Assembly: GCA_020852515.1 (NCBI GenBank)
Contig: JADZAS010000003.1
Location: forward strand, 23,787 to 87,786
Length of the DNA stretch: 64,000 nucleotides
Reading direction: 5' to 3'
Source of the DNA: Phycisphaerales bacterium
GTDB taxonomy: Bacteria > Planctomycetota > Phycisphaerae > Phycisphaerales > UBA5793
Shown here in pieces: positions 17,788 to 26,527 of this stretch; the first letter of the stretch is position 1, and each line of letters starts with the position of its first letter. The notes beneath the pieces were generated by a model. The model had not been told where the DNA came from. It made no database searches and saw only the letters and a list, made by a program, of their open reading frames with translations. Made by a program: the position numbers and the translations under genes.

Positions 17788-19287
17788 ATGGACGACGCAG
17801 CGACCCTTCGAGTCAGGCCTTCGACCGTCATTCGGTCGGCGGGGCACGCGCCGAAGCACCCGCCCCTCCGCAGGATCGCGGAGTGGTTCGGGCGGCGGAC
17901 GCTGCGGACACAACTGCTCCTCGTGGTCAACCTGATTGTCGGCACGGGGTTGATCACGTTTCTCTGCCTCGATTACCGACAGGGCGTGCGCTCCGCCATT
18001 CATGCCAAGATTGCCTCGCTTTCGGATGAGGCGAGGGCGATTGCCGTAGCGATTGAACCGCTTGAGCAGGTTGGCCCAGGCGCAGTTCAGCGTCACATCG
18101 ATGCCGTTTGCACCGCGATGGACCAAACAGAATCTCCCGGCCACTCGATCGAGGTGCGTCTCGGAGATCGTTTGCTGCTATCTCATCCGTCTTTGCATGG
18201 AGAATCCCACGATCCCGACGTTGCGGAAGGCGAGTCAAGAGTGGTCGGTCAGGCGTCCTTGAACGACGTGCAAGTGGCTGTTTCGGAGCGGACATCGGGG
18301 GCCGTTCGCAGGACGCAACGTGAGGCGGTGCTTCGAGCATCGATCATTGCCGCATCGGCCCTCGTCGGCGCCGGACTGATTAATCTGTTGCTCCTTCGTT
18401 TGGTCAACGCGCCGATTCGCGATCTGACGACATTCGTGCGCGGAGTTGGTCGCGGCGAATTCGGATTGTCCTTGAATACGGGCGGGAGCGCCGAACTGAC
18501 CTACCTGGCAAACGAAGTCTCCGCCATGAGCCGCGAACTCGCCCGGCGCGAGAGAGACCGTCAGCGTCAACTCAGCCGCGCTCGACAACTTCAAAATCAC
18601 CTCATGTCGGGCAAGAACGCCAATTGTCACCGTTGGTCCGCCACGGCATTCCAGCCGGCCGACGAAGTTGCGGGCGACTTTGCCGAGATCATGGATCTCG
18701 ACGACGGCTCGGTGCTGATTTGCCTGGCGGATGTCTCCGGTCACGGCATTGCCGCCGCGATGGGCGCCGCCATGGTCAAGGCGCTACTGCTCTCACTCGA
18801 CCTGTCAAGGCGGACGCCGGCGGACCTGCTGAACCAGATGAATGCCCGCTATCTCGACGCGAGTCTTCCCGATGACTTTGTCTCCATGATTGTCGTTCGC
18901 ATCAGCGCGGCGAGGGATGCCGCCACCTATGCGAGCGCGGGTCACGAGACCTGCTACATTCGCCGACACGTTGGCCAGGTGATGGAACTGCGATCGACGG
19001 GAACTCTGTTGGGCATGTGTGACGATGCGGATTGTCAGGATGCCACGGTGCCCATGATGGCCGGCGACACCATCGTTCTGGTCTCCGATGGGGTGTCGGA
19101 AGCGATGAATGAGAACGGCGACCTTTACGGCCGGCCCAGGCTTGTCGAACTGATTGCCGCCTCTTCCTCGCACACGCCAGAACAATTGGTCACGCAGATC
19201 TGTGATGATGTGGAGCGCCACCGTCGATCTGCCCGCCGCGCAGATGATATGACCATCGTAGCGTTCACGATCGATTCTCAGAATTGA
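17788..19287 (+). CDS. Membrane-bound SpoIIE/RsbU-type PP2C phosphatase with HAMP domain
   Basis: A 499-residue regulator. Layout: a TM helix near residues 48-65 (LLLVVNLIVGTGLITFLCL), a periplasmic sensor segment of about 120 residues, a second TM near 185-210, a HAMP linker (RLVNAPIRDLTTFVRGVGRGEFG), a short coiled coil, and a C-terminal SpoIIE phosphatase domain. Its metal-binding acids are visible in EVAGDFAEIMDLDDG, LADVSGHGIAAAMG, LVSDGVSEAMNENGD and ARRADDMTIVAF. Such enzymes dephosphorylate anti-anti-sigma factors in partner-switching systems. No anti-sigma or STAS gene is next to it. It probably senses a periplasmic metal or envelope signal for the cluster. Confidence 0.88.
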   Translation: MDDAATLRVRPSTVIRSAGHAPKHPPLRRIAEWFGRRTLRTQLLLVVNLIVGTGLITFLCLDYRQGVRSAIHAKIASLSDEARAIAVAIEPLEQVGPGAVQRHIDAVCTAMDQTESPGHSIEVRLGDRLLLSHPSLHGESHDPDVAEGESRVVGQASLNDVQVAVSERTSGAVRRTQREAVLRASIIAASALVGAGLINLLLLRLVNAPIRDLTTFVRGVGRGEFGLSLNTGGSAELTYLANEVSAMSRELARRERDRQRQLSRARQLQNHLMSGKNANCHRWSATAFQPADEVAGDFAEIMDLDDGSVLICLADVSGHGIAAAMGAAMVKALLLSLDLSRRTPADLLNQMNARYLDASLPDDFVSMIVVRISAARDAATYASAGHETCYIRRHVGQVMELRSTGTLLGMCDDADCQDATVPMMAGDTIVLVSDGVSEAMNENGDLYGRPRLVELIAASSSHTPEQLVTQICDDVERHRRSARRADDMTIVAFTIDSQN

Positions 19288-19296
19288 GGCGCACCC

Positions 19297-19506
19297 ATGA
19301 GGCACTCTCTCGTTCATCTGCTCGGATGCCTTTTGCCCTTGCTCGTGATTTTCCTCTTGCCCCTTTTCGGACTCGGCGGGGGAGCCGCTTTGTTTCTTGT
19401 GATCGTGCTGATGTTTGCGTGCCACCTGTTCATGATGCGCGGGCACGCACATGGCGATGATGCTCAACCCACTTCGCAAGGAGGTCGCTCGCATGAAAGC
19501 CATTGA
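19297..19506 (+). CDS. Small membrane protein
   Basis: A 69-residue protein with two closely spaced hydrophobic helices (residues 6-25 and 28-46) followed by a His-rich cytoplasmic or periplasmic tail (MMRGHAHGDDAQPTSQGGRSHESH). It resembles the short DUF2933-type membrane proteins found beside copper ATPases. A GAGG site lies 8 bases before the ATG. Its 3' end overlaps the next gene by 14 bases. Function unknown; the His-rich tail may bind metal. Confidence 0.65.
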   Translation: MRHSLVHLLGCLLPLLVIFLLPLFGLGGGAALFLVIVLMFACHLFMMRGHAHGDDAQPTSQGGRSHESH

Positions 19507-19771
19507 CGTCAGGCGGGCAGGTTTCGCCCTGGGATCCGCGTGCGGCCTGTTCTACATCGGCTGCGTCTTTGTGATGCTCACATCGCCCCACGATGCCGTG
19601 GTCCGGTTCTTCAATAGCATCCTGCACGGCTGGAATGTCGAGCCCATCATGCGCTGGGACATGCCATGGTGGGAGGCGGCGATCGGCGTGGTCGAGATCA
19701 CTATTCTCGGCTGGCTCTTCGGCGCGATGGTGGCGGCGCTCTACAACATCAGTGTGCGACTGTGGAGATGA
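19493..19771 (+). CDS. DUF5676-like small membrane protein
   Basis: A 92-residue membrane protein with two helices (about residues 10-30, AGFALGSACGLFYIGCVFVM, and 66-86, AAIGVVEITILGWLFGAMVAAL) joined by a loop with Trp-rich HGWNVEPIMRWDMPWWE. The pattern matches the DUF5676 family often found next to copper-transport genes. The ATG at 19493 is chosen for its AAGGAGG site. The stop overlaps the start of the P-type ATPase gene (ATGA), so the two are coupled. Confidence 0.75.
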   Translation: MKAIDVRRAGFALGSACGLFYIGCVFVMLTSPHDAVVRFFNSILHGWNVEPIMRWDMPWWEAAIGVVEITILGWLFGAMVAALYNISVRLWR

Positions 19772-21879
19772 ACATGCACGAGCACGGTCGACACCAACCA
19801 GCCCGCAACGAGGATCAAGAGCGCTCGGAACGCCAGGGTGCCGCACACACTTCGCCTGCACGCCAGGAGGAGCACACCCATCCTGAGGCTGAGGGCGAGA
19901 GCGGGCACGATCACCGCAGCCACCACGCGCACATGGTGGCCGACTTCCGCCGGCGGTTCTGGATCTCCCTGGTCCTCACGGTCCCGGTCGTCGCCCTGGC
20001 CCCCATGATTCAGCGCTGGTTGGGGCTGGCGGAGATTCTGCGCTTCTCCGGCGATGCGTACCTCCAGTTCGCTCTGGGCTCGATTGTCTACTTCTATGGC
20101 GGCTGGCCGTTCCTTAAGGGTCTGTTCGTCGAGTTGCGCCATCGAATGCCCGGCATGATGACGCTGATTGCCCTGGCCATCTCGGTCGCGTACTTCTACT
20201 CGAGTGCCGTGGTGTTCGGGCTGAAAGGCGAGGTGTTCTTCTGGGAACTGGCAACGCTTATCGACATTATGCTGCTCGGTCACTGGATCGAGATGCGTTC
20301 AGTCATGGGCGCCTCGGCGGCGCTGGAGACGCTTGTCCGCCTGATGCCCTCTGAAGCGCACCTCGTGATGGAGGATGGCAACACGCGCGACGTAAAGGTC
20401 ATTAGTCTCGCGCATGGAGACAGAACGCTCATCAAGCCCGGCGAGAAGATTCCCACGGACGGCGTAGTCGTCGAGGGTCGCTCGACTGTCAACGAGTCCA
20501 TGCTGACCGGCGAGAGCACGCCGGTCGAGAAGGGTGAGGGCGATCAGGTCATCGGCGGAGCCATCAACGGCGAAGCCTCGCTCATCGTCGAAGTGCAAAA
20601 AACCGGCGATCAGACGTACCTCTCGCAGGTCGTCGAGATGGTCCGCCAGGCGCAGGAGTCCAAGTCCCGGACGCAGGACCTTGCAAACCGAGCCGCGTTG
20701 TGGCTGACGATCATCGCGATTTCCGTCGGTGCCGTCACGATGGTGACTTGGACGCTACTGGGCAAGCCCTTTGACTTTGCGCTGGAGAGGACTGTGACGG
20801 TCATGGTCATCGCATGTCCGCACGCGCTGGGGCTGGCCGTACCTCTCGTGGTGTCGGTATCCACGGCCATCGCGGCCCGCAACGGGCTGCTCATTCGCGA
20901 CCGAAGCGCATTTGAACGGGCGCGTGACCTCAATGCCATCGTCTTTGACAAGACAGGCACACTCACCGAGGGACGCTTCGGCGTAACGGACGTCATTTCG
21001 GTCGGGCGCCGATCGACGGATGAACTGCTCACCCTTGCTGCGGGCCTCGAAAGTCAGTCCGAGCACCCGATCGGCGAAGGTGTCGTGCGGGGCGCGGAAG
21101 AGCGCGGCCTGAAGTACAGCGCACCTCAGGAGTTCAAGGCCATCGCCGGCAAAGGCGCAGAGGCGCTGGTTGACGGGACACGACTCAAGATCGTCAGTCC
21201 AGGCTACCTGAGGGAAAACAACCTCACTGTCAAAGATGATCGCATCGTCAAGGTCGCCGAGGAGGGCAAGACCGTCGTTTATTTGGTCATCGATGACAGC
21301 GTCGAGGGGGCCATCGCGCTAGCAGACATCATCCGGCCTGAGTCGCGCGAAGCCCTGAGTCGACTCAAGGAGATGGGAATCCAGGTCATGATGCTGACCG
21401 GCGATGCAAAGGCGGTCGCGAAGTGGGTATCAGGTGAACTTGGATTAGACGAGTATTTCGCCGAGGTTCTGCCGGATCAGAAGGCGTCAAAGATCAAAGA
21501 AATCCAATCGCGCGGCCTGGTGGTCGCAATGACCGGCGATGGGGTCAACGATGCGCCCGCGCTCACCCAGGCGGATGTCGGCATCGCGGTGGGTGCGGGA
21601 ACAGATGTGGCCATCGAGTCGGCCGACATCGTGCTCGTTCGCTCTGACCCGCGTGATGTAACCGCCGTCGTCGAACTCGCACGAGCGACCTATCGCAAGA
21701 TGGTCCAGAACCTCTGGTGGGCGACGGGCTACAACGCGTTTGCAATCCCGCTTGCCGCAGGCGTGCTCAGCGGAATGGGCATTGTGCTCTCCCCGGCTGT
21801 CGGAGCGGCACTGATGTCACTGTCGACCGTGGTTGTGGCTATCAATGCCCGTTTCCTTCGCGTGGAACGCTTGGATTGA
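19768..21879 (+). CDS. copB: Copper P1B-type ATPase, CPH (CopB-like) class
   Basis: A 703-residue metal-exporting ATPase. Instead of CxxC domains the first ~55 residues are His-rich (MHEHGRHQ, HTHPEAEGESGHDHRSHHAH). The ion-channel motif is C350-P-H, followed by ALGLAVPLVVS, which marks the P1B-3 (CopB-like) class for copper or silver export. Other marks: actuator TGES (MLTGESTPVEKG), phosphorylation site D394-KTGTLTEG, nucleotide-binding HP (SEHPIGEG) and hinge GDGVNDAPAL, then TM helices with NLWWATGYNAFAIPLAAG. Start 19768 overlaps the previous stop; an ATG at 19774 with better GGAG spacing is equally possible. It would pump copper from cytoplasm to periplasm, where the oxidase acts. Confidence 0.92.
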   Translation: MNMHEHGRHQPARNEDQERSERQGAAHTSPARQEEHTHPEAEGESGHDHRSHHAHMVADFRRRFWISLVLTVPVVALAPMIQRWLGLAEILRFSGDAYLQFALGSIVYFYGGWPFLKGLFVELRHRMPGMMTLIALAISVAYFYSSAVVFGLKGEVFFWELATLIDIMLLGHWIEMRSVMGASAALETLVRLMPSEAHLVMEDGNTRDVKVISLAHGDRTLIKPGEKIPTDGVVVEGRSTVNESMLTGESTPVEKGEGDQVIGGAINGEASLIVEVQKTGDQTYLSQVVEMVRQAQESKSRTQDLANRAALWLTIIAISVGAVTMVTWTLLGKPFDFALERTVTVMVIACPHALGLAVPLVVSVSTAIAARNGLLIRDRSAFERARDLNAIVFDKTGTLTEGRFGVTDVISVGRRSTDELLTLAAGLESQSEHPIGEGVVRGAEERGLKYSAPQEFKAIAGKGAEALVDGTRLKIVSPGYLRENNLTVKDDRIVKVAEEGKTVVYLVIDDSVEGAIALADIIRPESREALSRLKEMGIQVMMLTGDAKAVAKWVSGELGLDEYFAEVLPDQKASKIKEIQSRGLVVAMTGDGVNDAPALTQADVGIAVGAGTDVAIESADIVLVRSDPRDVTAVVELARATYRKMVQNLWWATGYNAFAIPLAAGVLSGMGIVLSPAVGAALMSLSTVVVAINARFLRVERLD

Positions 21880-21933
21880 CTTTGGTTTGGAGGAGACGAC
21901 CCGGACTCTGCATACGCACAGAAAGGAGTTCCA

Positions 21934-22266
21934 ATGGATACCGCAGTTACATTCGTTCGAGCATCCCAGCGCATGAACGGTCATTGCCCCTCCGGGAGCA
22001 CCGTATCGTCACGTGGAAAGCGCGAGGCAGTGCGCCAATTGGCGCGTCTATCTCGTTGCGTTCAGTTCGCACGCTCCCGCGCATCGCGACCCCTTCCACG
22101 TTGGGGATCTCAGGCGTATCTCCGCAGTCACTGGGATGGACTCCAGGCTTTGGAGTTCAGGGGTTCCGGTTTCGGATTCCTGATCATGTGTGAAAGGGCC
22201 GCGCGCGCAAAAACCACTCGCGCGCATGAAGCAATTCTCCATTCTACGAAAGGAACATTATCATGA
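21934..22266 (+). CDS. Possible small Arg-rich protein of unknown function
   Basis: A 110-residue frame with no recognised family and high Arg and Ser content. In its favour: an AGAAAGGAG site 5 bases before the ATG, and an ATGA overlap with the next gene. Against it: composition like unconstrained GC-rich DNA, and an inverted repeat GCGCGCG (22201-22207) / CGCGCGC (22219-22225) within its 3' part that looks like an intergenic hairpin. It could be a decayed gene or simply a leader between two transcription units. If it is not coding, 21880-22262 is a 380-base intergenic gap. Confidence 0.3.
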   Translation: MDTAVTFVRASQRMNGHCPSGSTVSSRGKREAVRQLARLSRCVQFARSRASRPLPRWGSQAYLRSHWDGLQALEFRGSGFGFLIMCERAARAKTTRAHEAILHSTKGTLS

Positions 22267-23261
22267 CACGTACACGGACTTCAAGAATTCTCGCCATCGT
22301 GGCCTCGTTGCTGGCCTCCACAGGGAGAATCTCGGGCACGCTGGCGCAATCGACGCCTTCGGCCGACGCCACACATTCGCAGCATGCTCAGCACGCTGAC
22401 GCTGCGAAACCGGATGCGCCTCTGGTCGAGCCTTCCATGAAGGATTTGATTGATCAGCTCGCTGCACTGCGTGGCGAGATTGCCAAATTGCAGGCCGCAC
22501 TGTCGCAGGGCCATGCTTCGTCGCAGGGGATGTCGCCGCCTCCCGCTCAAAATGAGATGCAGCGTCGTATGGGCAAGGGTCCGATGGGAGAGGCGCCGGC
22601 GCTGGCGACGGCTGGCGGTGTCGGCGGGATGTCAGGCAAATCCGGGCCGCCGGGGATGGCCGGCGGTGGCATGGGCAGGTCGGATATGGACATGAAGACG
22701 ATGGGCAGTGGGACGTCCGGCGGCGCCTCTGGAGTGGGAGGCAGGATGGACCAGATGATGAAGATGATGGGCATGGGTGAGATGCCTATGGGCGGCGCTG
22801 GCAGTCCTGCGATCATGAACATGCCCTCGGCACTCCCCGGCTTCCCTGGCGCATCGCATATCTACCACATTGGCGCCACCGGCTTCTTCCTCGATCACAC
22901 GGAGCATATCACACTGACGCTTGAGCAGCGGACTGCGCTTAACCAGCAGAAGGAGCAGACTCTGCTCCGTCAGGCCGAGTTGCAGCGGATGATCGAGCAG
23001 GCCGAGCAGGAACTTTGGCTGCTGACCGCCGCCGATCAGCCCGATGCCGTGGCGATTGAGCAGAAGGTGCAGGAGGTCGCGCGGAAGCAGGGCGAACAGC
23101 GGCTGGCGTTCATCCGTGCGGTGGGCGAGGCTGCGCGCCTGCTCACCGATGAACAGCGCCAGCAACTCACCGGGATGCTTCCGCCAGCGCCAACATCTTC
23201 GGTCCCGACCTCTCCGCGAGCGCCGGCCGCGACCCAGGGCGGCGGTATGGACGACATGTGA
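22263..23261 (+). CDS. Exported Met-rich Spy/CpxP-like protein
   Basis: A 332-residue periplasmic protein. After a signal peptide and a His-rich patch (HSQHAQHADAAK) comes a long Met/Gly-rich low-complexity region (residues 90-185; GMGRSDMDMKTMGSG, MMKMMGMGEMPMGGAG), typical of Cu(I)-binding segments. The C-terminal part is helical with LTLEQRTALNQQKEQTLLRQ and a later QRLAFIRAVGEAARLLTDEQ, the LTxxQ repeats of Spy/CpxP-type periplasmic chaperones. An AAAGGAA site precedes the ATG. It opens the second block of the copper region and probably buffers metal or protects proteins in the periplasm. Confidence 0.72.
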   Translation: MTRTRTSRILAIVASLLASTGRISGTLAQSTPSADATHSQHAQHADAAKPDAPLVEPSMKDLIDQLAALRGEIAKLQAALSQGHASSQGMSPPPAQNEMQRRMGKGPMGEAPALATAGGVGGMSGKSGPPGMAGGGMGRSDMDMKTMGSGTSGGASGVGGRMDQMMKMMGMGEMPMGGAGSPAIMNMPSALPGFPGASHIYHIGATGFFLDHTEHITLTLEQRTALNQQKEQTLLRQAELQRMIEQAEQELWLLTAADQPDAVAIEQKVQEVARKQGEQRLAFIRAVGEAARLLTDEQRQQLTGMLPPAPTSSVPTSPRAPAATQGGGMDDM

Positions 23262-23299
23262 ACCAAACCCAGTGCACTTCGAAAGACGGGAGACTCCCC

Positions 23300-23599
23300 A
23301 TGACCAAGACTGTTCAATCAACCAAGATTCGGTCCCACACCTTCACCGTGGCCGCCCCTCGATCGAGGGAGGTTCTCATCGCCGGCTCGTTCAACGCCTG
23401 GAAGGGCCAGCCCATGAAGCGAAGTCGATCCGGTGAGTGGTCTGCGAGCATTGATCTGAAGCCGGGCCGCCACGAATTCAAGTTCATCATCGATGGCGAG
23501 TGGTGTTGTGAGTTCGGTTGCGATGGGCCGCACGAAGGCTGCCCCAAGTGCGTGCGCAACTCGTTTGGCACGATGAACCGCGTGCTCGAGATCCACTGA
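23300..23599 (+). CDS. Stand-alone CBM48/AMPK-type glycogen-binding-like domain
   Basis: A 99-residue soluble protein. It contains the immunoglobulin-like fold of CBM48/AMPK-beta glycogen-binding domains: FTVAAPRSREVLIAGSFNAW, then SIDLKPGRHEFKFIIDGEW. The C-terminal part adds four Cys (CCEFGC, CPKC) not usual in that family, which could bind metal. The ATG at 23300 has a GGGAGA site; an ATG at 23258 overlapping the previous stop would add 14 residues. Such isolated domains are common in planctomycetes with unknown partners. Its place among metal genes and its extra Cys make a carbohydrate role uncertain. Confidence 0.7.
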   Translation: MTKTVQSTKIRSHTFTVAAPRSREVLIAGSFNAWKGQPMKRSRSGEWSASIDLKPGRHEFKFIIDGEWCCEFGCDGPHEGCPKCVRNSFGTMNRVLEIH

Positions 23600-23610
23600 G
23601 GATTCACCCT

Positions 23611-24015
23611 GTGGACGAACAACGGCGGTTCCAACTTCGTCGCGTCATCCTCTGGACGGCGGCCATCGCTTTGCTGCACTTTCTGGTGGGCACACGGACG
23701 CACGCCCTGCATGGACTGCACATCCTGCTCGCCGGATTGTTTTTCATGCCCATCCTGGTCGGCGCGGTTACGTTCGGAACGCGCGGAGGTGTCCTGGCAG
23801 CACTGGCGGCTGGCGTGCTTTACCTCGCTCACCTCCTGTGGTCCTGGCGAGGGTCGGGACTCGGTAACGCGGACCAGTACGCCATGATCGGCGTGTACTT
23901 CATCGTCGGGATCGTCGCGGGCCGCCTAGTGAGTGTCGCCAACTTCCGCAAGTGGCAGCGCGACGAAGTCGTTCGGCGTGCGTATCGGGAGTCGTTGGGA
24001 GCCAAGGACAAATGA
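23611..24015 (+). CDS. Four-helix membrane protein (histidine-kinase-like sensor segment)
   Basis: A 134-residue membrane protein with about four helices and a short basic C-terminus (NFRKWQRDEVVRRAYRESLG). The first helices (VILWTAAIALLHFLVGT, GLHILLAGLFFMPILVGAVTF) and the short loop with RGGVLAALAAGVLYLAH resemble the membrane sensor part of some histidine kinases, but no kinase domain follows. The start is a GTG with a GAGGA site 8 bases upstream. It overlaps the reductase gene start by ATGA, so the two are co-translated, and it may help assemble the electron-transfer complex. Confidence 0.65.
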   Translation: MDEQRRFQLRRVILWTAAIALLHFLVGTRTHALHGLHILLAGLFFMPILVGAVTFGTRGGVLAALAAGVLYLAHLLWSWRGSGLGNADQYAMIGVYFIVGIVAGRLVSVANFRKWQRDEVVRRAYRESLGAKDK

Positions 24016-25751
24016 TTCGACCGCACTTCTCATCGACGCTTGCGACGGTGATCGCCCTCACGTTCACGATCCTGCTGGGCGCTCAGGTCACTCAGGACGA
24101 GCACGCCAGCCATCATCCAGGTCAGGACAGCCCCACCGAGGTTGGCGTTCCGTCCGGTGGGGCGGGGGGGATGGAAGGCATGGCCGAGATGATGCAGGGG
24201 ATGGGTGCTCCCCCGCCCAAGGAGCTCTACCCGACGCTCATGGAGCTTTCGGGCCTGCCGCCGGAGAAGCGGGCGGAAGTGAAAGCGGCAGCCCACGACC
24301 GCATGAAGAGTGGCACCGTGTTGATGGCCGAGGGACTTGATCGACTAGTGCGTGCTGCTCCGACGGACGATTACCAAGCGATGCAAGAGGCGGTCGCGCT
24401 GCTGCGCGAAGGGATGGCGCGATTCGACAGTGGCCTCGCCGCGCACCGCGCGCTCTCCGAGAATCAGGACGGACGAACCATCGCCATGAACTGGTTCAGG
24501 TCGCAGATGAACCTGCCCGGATCACCGGCGCCCGCGGAACAATGGTCCCTCCTCGGCCTCTCGGCGGCGCACCTCGCACTCATGGTGATTCTCATCGGCT
24601 TTGCGCTGGCAATGATCGCCATGTACTTCTTGAAGATGCGCCGCGCCTCGACGCTGCTGCGGCGTCTCACCGAGGCGCCGCGCGGTCCGTGGGGCGGCTC
24701 CCTCCGCGTGGCACGGATCTTCGCCGAAACGCCATCCATCAAGACCTTCCGCCTGCTCGAACCCGTCGGCGGCCCAATCCCGTTTACCTTCCTCCCCGGA
24801 CAATTCCTGACCCTCACGGTCGCCCGAGACGGCAGGACCGTCAAGCGTTCGTACACGATCGCATCGTCGCCAGCGCAGCGCGATTACATCGAGATTACCG
24901 TGAAGCGTGAGGAACAGGGATTCGTCTCACGGTATCTCTGCGATGAAGTCCGCGAGGGGACGCTTCTCCAAGTGTCTGCGCCGCAGGGCTATTTAACGTT
25001 CACCGGCAAGGAAGCCGAGAGCATCGTGCTGATCGGCGCCGGCGTGGGGATCACGCCCCTGATGAGCGTGATTCGTTACCTCACCGATCGGGCGTGGCCC
25101 AAGGACATTTACCTGCTCTTCTCATGTCGTACGCCCGATCAGTTTGCCTTCGGCGCCGAACTTGAACACTTGCACCGCCGCCACGCGAACCTTCATGTCG
25201 TTGCCACAGTGACTGGGGCTGACGGAACTGAGTGGACCGGCTTGCGCGGCCGATTCACCAAAGAATTGATCTCACAGTCAGTACCGGACATTGCCAGCCG
25301 GCGCGTTCACCTTTGCGGCCCTGCGCCGATGATGGACGTCACGCGTGCGATGCTGCTCGAACTCGGGGTGGCTGCAGCGAGCATCATGTCCGAGGGCTTC
25401 GGTCCGCCACCGGGTCAAAGGCCGCACGAGCGCCAGATCGCGTTTGAGGCCGCCGTGGCGCAAGCGGATCCGGATGCCCCAGAAGTGCCAAGCGTGCTCT
25501 TCACAATCTCCGGCAAGACCGCGCAACTACCAGCAGACATGAGCGTCTTGGAAGCCGCCGAGCACGTCGGAGTTTCGATCGACTACTCCTGCCGCGTCGG
25601 CACCTGCGGGGCCTGCAAGGTCAAACTCCGCAAGGGCGCGGTCACAATGGCCGTCGAGGAAGGTCTGCCGCCCGCGGACAAAACCCGCGGCATCATCCTC
25701 GCATGTCAAGCCAAGGCGTTCGGTGGCGAAAGCTTGGAGGTGGAAGCCTGA
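24012..25751 (+). CDS. Membrane-anchored FAD/NAD(P)H and 2Fe-2S oxidoreductase
   Basis: A 579-residue electron-transfer protein. Order: signal/anchor helix (about 8-25), a periplasmic helical Met/His-rich segment of about 150 residues (DEHASHHPGQ, GGMEGMAEMMQGMGAPP), a TM helix (about 187-212), then a cytoplasmic ferredoxin-NADP reductase domain with FAD motif R279-SYTIASS and nucleotide motif GAGVGITPLMSVIRYL, and finally a plant-type 2Fe-2S domain with C527, C532, C535 and C565. It would draw electrons from NAD(P)H on the cytoplasmic side. It is coupled to the gene before it and followed by a cytochrome b and a multiheme cytochrome c, the likely electron acceptors. The fused periplasmic Met-rich domain is unusual. 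Confidence 0.88.
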   Translation: MIRPHFSSTLATVIALTFTILLGAQVTQDEHASHHPGQDSPTEVGVPSGGAGGMEGMAEMMQGMGAPPPKELYPTLMELSGLPPEKRAEVKAAAHDRMKSGTVLMAEGLDRLVRAAPTDDYQAMQEAVALLREGMARFDSGLAAHRALSENQDGRTIAMNWFRSQMNLPGSPAPAEQWSLLGLSAAHLALMVILIGFALAMIAMYFLKMRRASTLLRRLTEAPRGPWGGSLRVARIFAETPSIKTFRLLEPVGGPIPFTFLPGQFLTLTVARDGRTVKRSYTIASSPAQRDYIEITVKREEQGFVSRYLCDEVREGTLLQVSAPQGYLTFTGKEAESIVLIGAGVGITPLMSVIRYLTDRAWPKDIYLLFSCRTPDQFAFGAELEHLHRRHANLHVVATVTGADGTEWTGLRGRFTKELISQSVPDIASRRVHLCGPAPMMDVTRAMLLELGVAAASIMSEGFGPPPGQRPHERQIAFEAAVAQADPDAPEVPSVLFTISGKTAQLPADMSVLEAAEHVGVSIDYSCRVGTCGACKVKLRKGAVTMAVEEGLPPADKTRGIILACQAKAFGGESLEVEA

Positions 25752-25753
25752 AC

Positions 25754-26527
25754 ATGCAGGAGCGTGAGCGCGTCATCGTGAGTTGTCTGGTCGTCCTGCT
25801 GCTGGTGCTGGCGGCGGGTTTCGTGTTCCATCGCGATGAGCGATTCGCCGGAAGCCTGGCGGGCGGCATCCTCGGCATCTCGGCCGCGGCCTTGATGTTC
25901 GTGCCGCTGCTGTACCTGTTCATCAAGCGGATTCCGTTCCTGAAGCGAAGGATCGTGTCGCACGTCTCGATGCGTACGCTGCTGGCGATCCACATCTACG
26001 CGGGGATCGTCGGGCCGATCCTGGCCATCCTTCACAGCAGCCACAAGTTCAACAGCACGGTGGGGATCGCGCTGACGCTGATGATGCTCATCGTTGTCGT
26101 GAGCGGCTTCGTCGGCCGGTACCTCATGGGCCGCGTTTTGACTGACATCCGCGAGAAGCAAGTCACGCTCACAGCCCTCCAGAAACAGTATGACGCTCTG
26201 GCATCTGATCTCGTCGTGAATCCTGAGGCTGTCGTGCGCATCCGCCGAAGGTCGAGCGTCTTCGGACGCCTCGCGGCTCCGTTCTTTGTTTCATCGAGGG
26301 GCGGCGGACTATCCGGGGAGTCGCTCGACCCGGTCGCGAAGGCCGTGTCGCTGTCGGAGTCCATCGCCGACATGGAGTACGCGATCCGCACGCAGCAAGC
26401 AGCCAAGGACGCGTTCGGCAAGTGGCTCGCGTGCCACATCGTCATCGCGATAATCCTCTACACGCTTCTGGTGCTGCACATCTGGTCCGAGTGGTATTTC
26501 GGAATCCGGTGGCTCGTCCCGCAATGA
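25754..26527 (+). CDS. Diheme cytochrome b of ferric-reductase type
   Basis: A 257-residue membrane protein with five hydrophobic helices. Two helices each carry a pair of His spaced H-X13-H: H80 to H94 (HIYAGIVGPILAILH, followed by H97) and H228 to H242 (HIVIAIILYTLLVLH). That is the two-heme ligand pattern of ferric reductase/NOX-type membrane domains. About 100 polar residues between helix 4 and helix 5 (REKQVTLTALQKQYDALASD...) form a cytoplasmic domain. It starts two bases after the reductase stop and its stop overlaps the multiheme cytochrome start. Likely role: carry electrons across the membrane from the reductase to the periplasmic cytochrome. Confidence 0.82.
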   Translation: MQERERVIVSCLVVLLLVLAAGFVFHRDERFAGSLAGGILGISAAALMFVPLLYLFIKRIPFLKRRIVSHVSMRTLLAIHIYAGIVGPILAILHSSHKFNSTVGIALTLMMLIVVVSGFVGRYLMGRVLTDIREKQVTLTALQKQYDALASDLVVNPEAVVRIRRRSSVFGRLAAPFFVSSRGGGLSGESLDPVAKAVSLSESIADMEYAIRTQQAAKDAFGKWLACHIVIAIILYTLLVLHIWSEWYFGIRWLVPQ

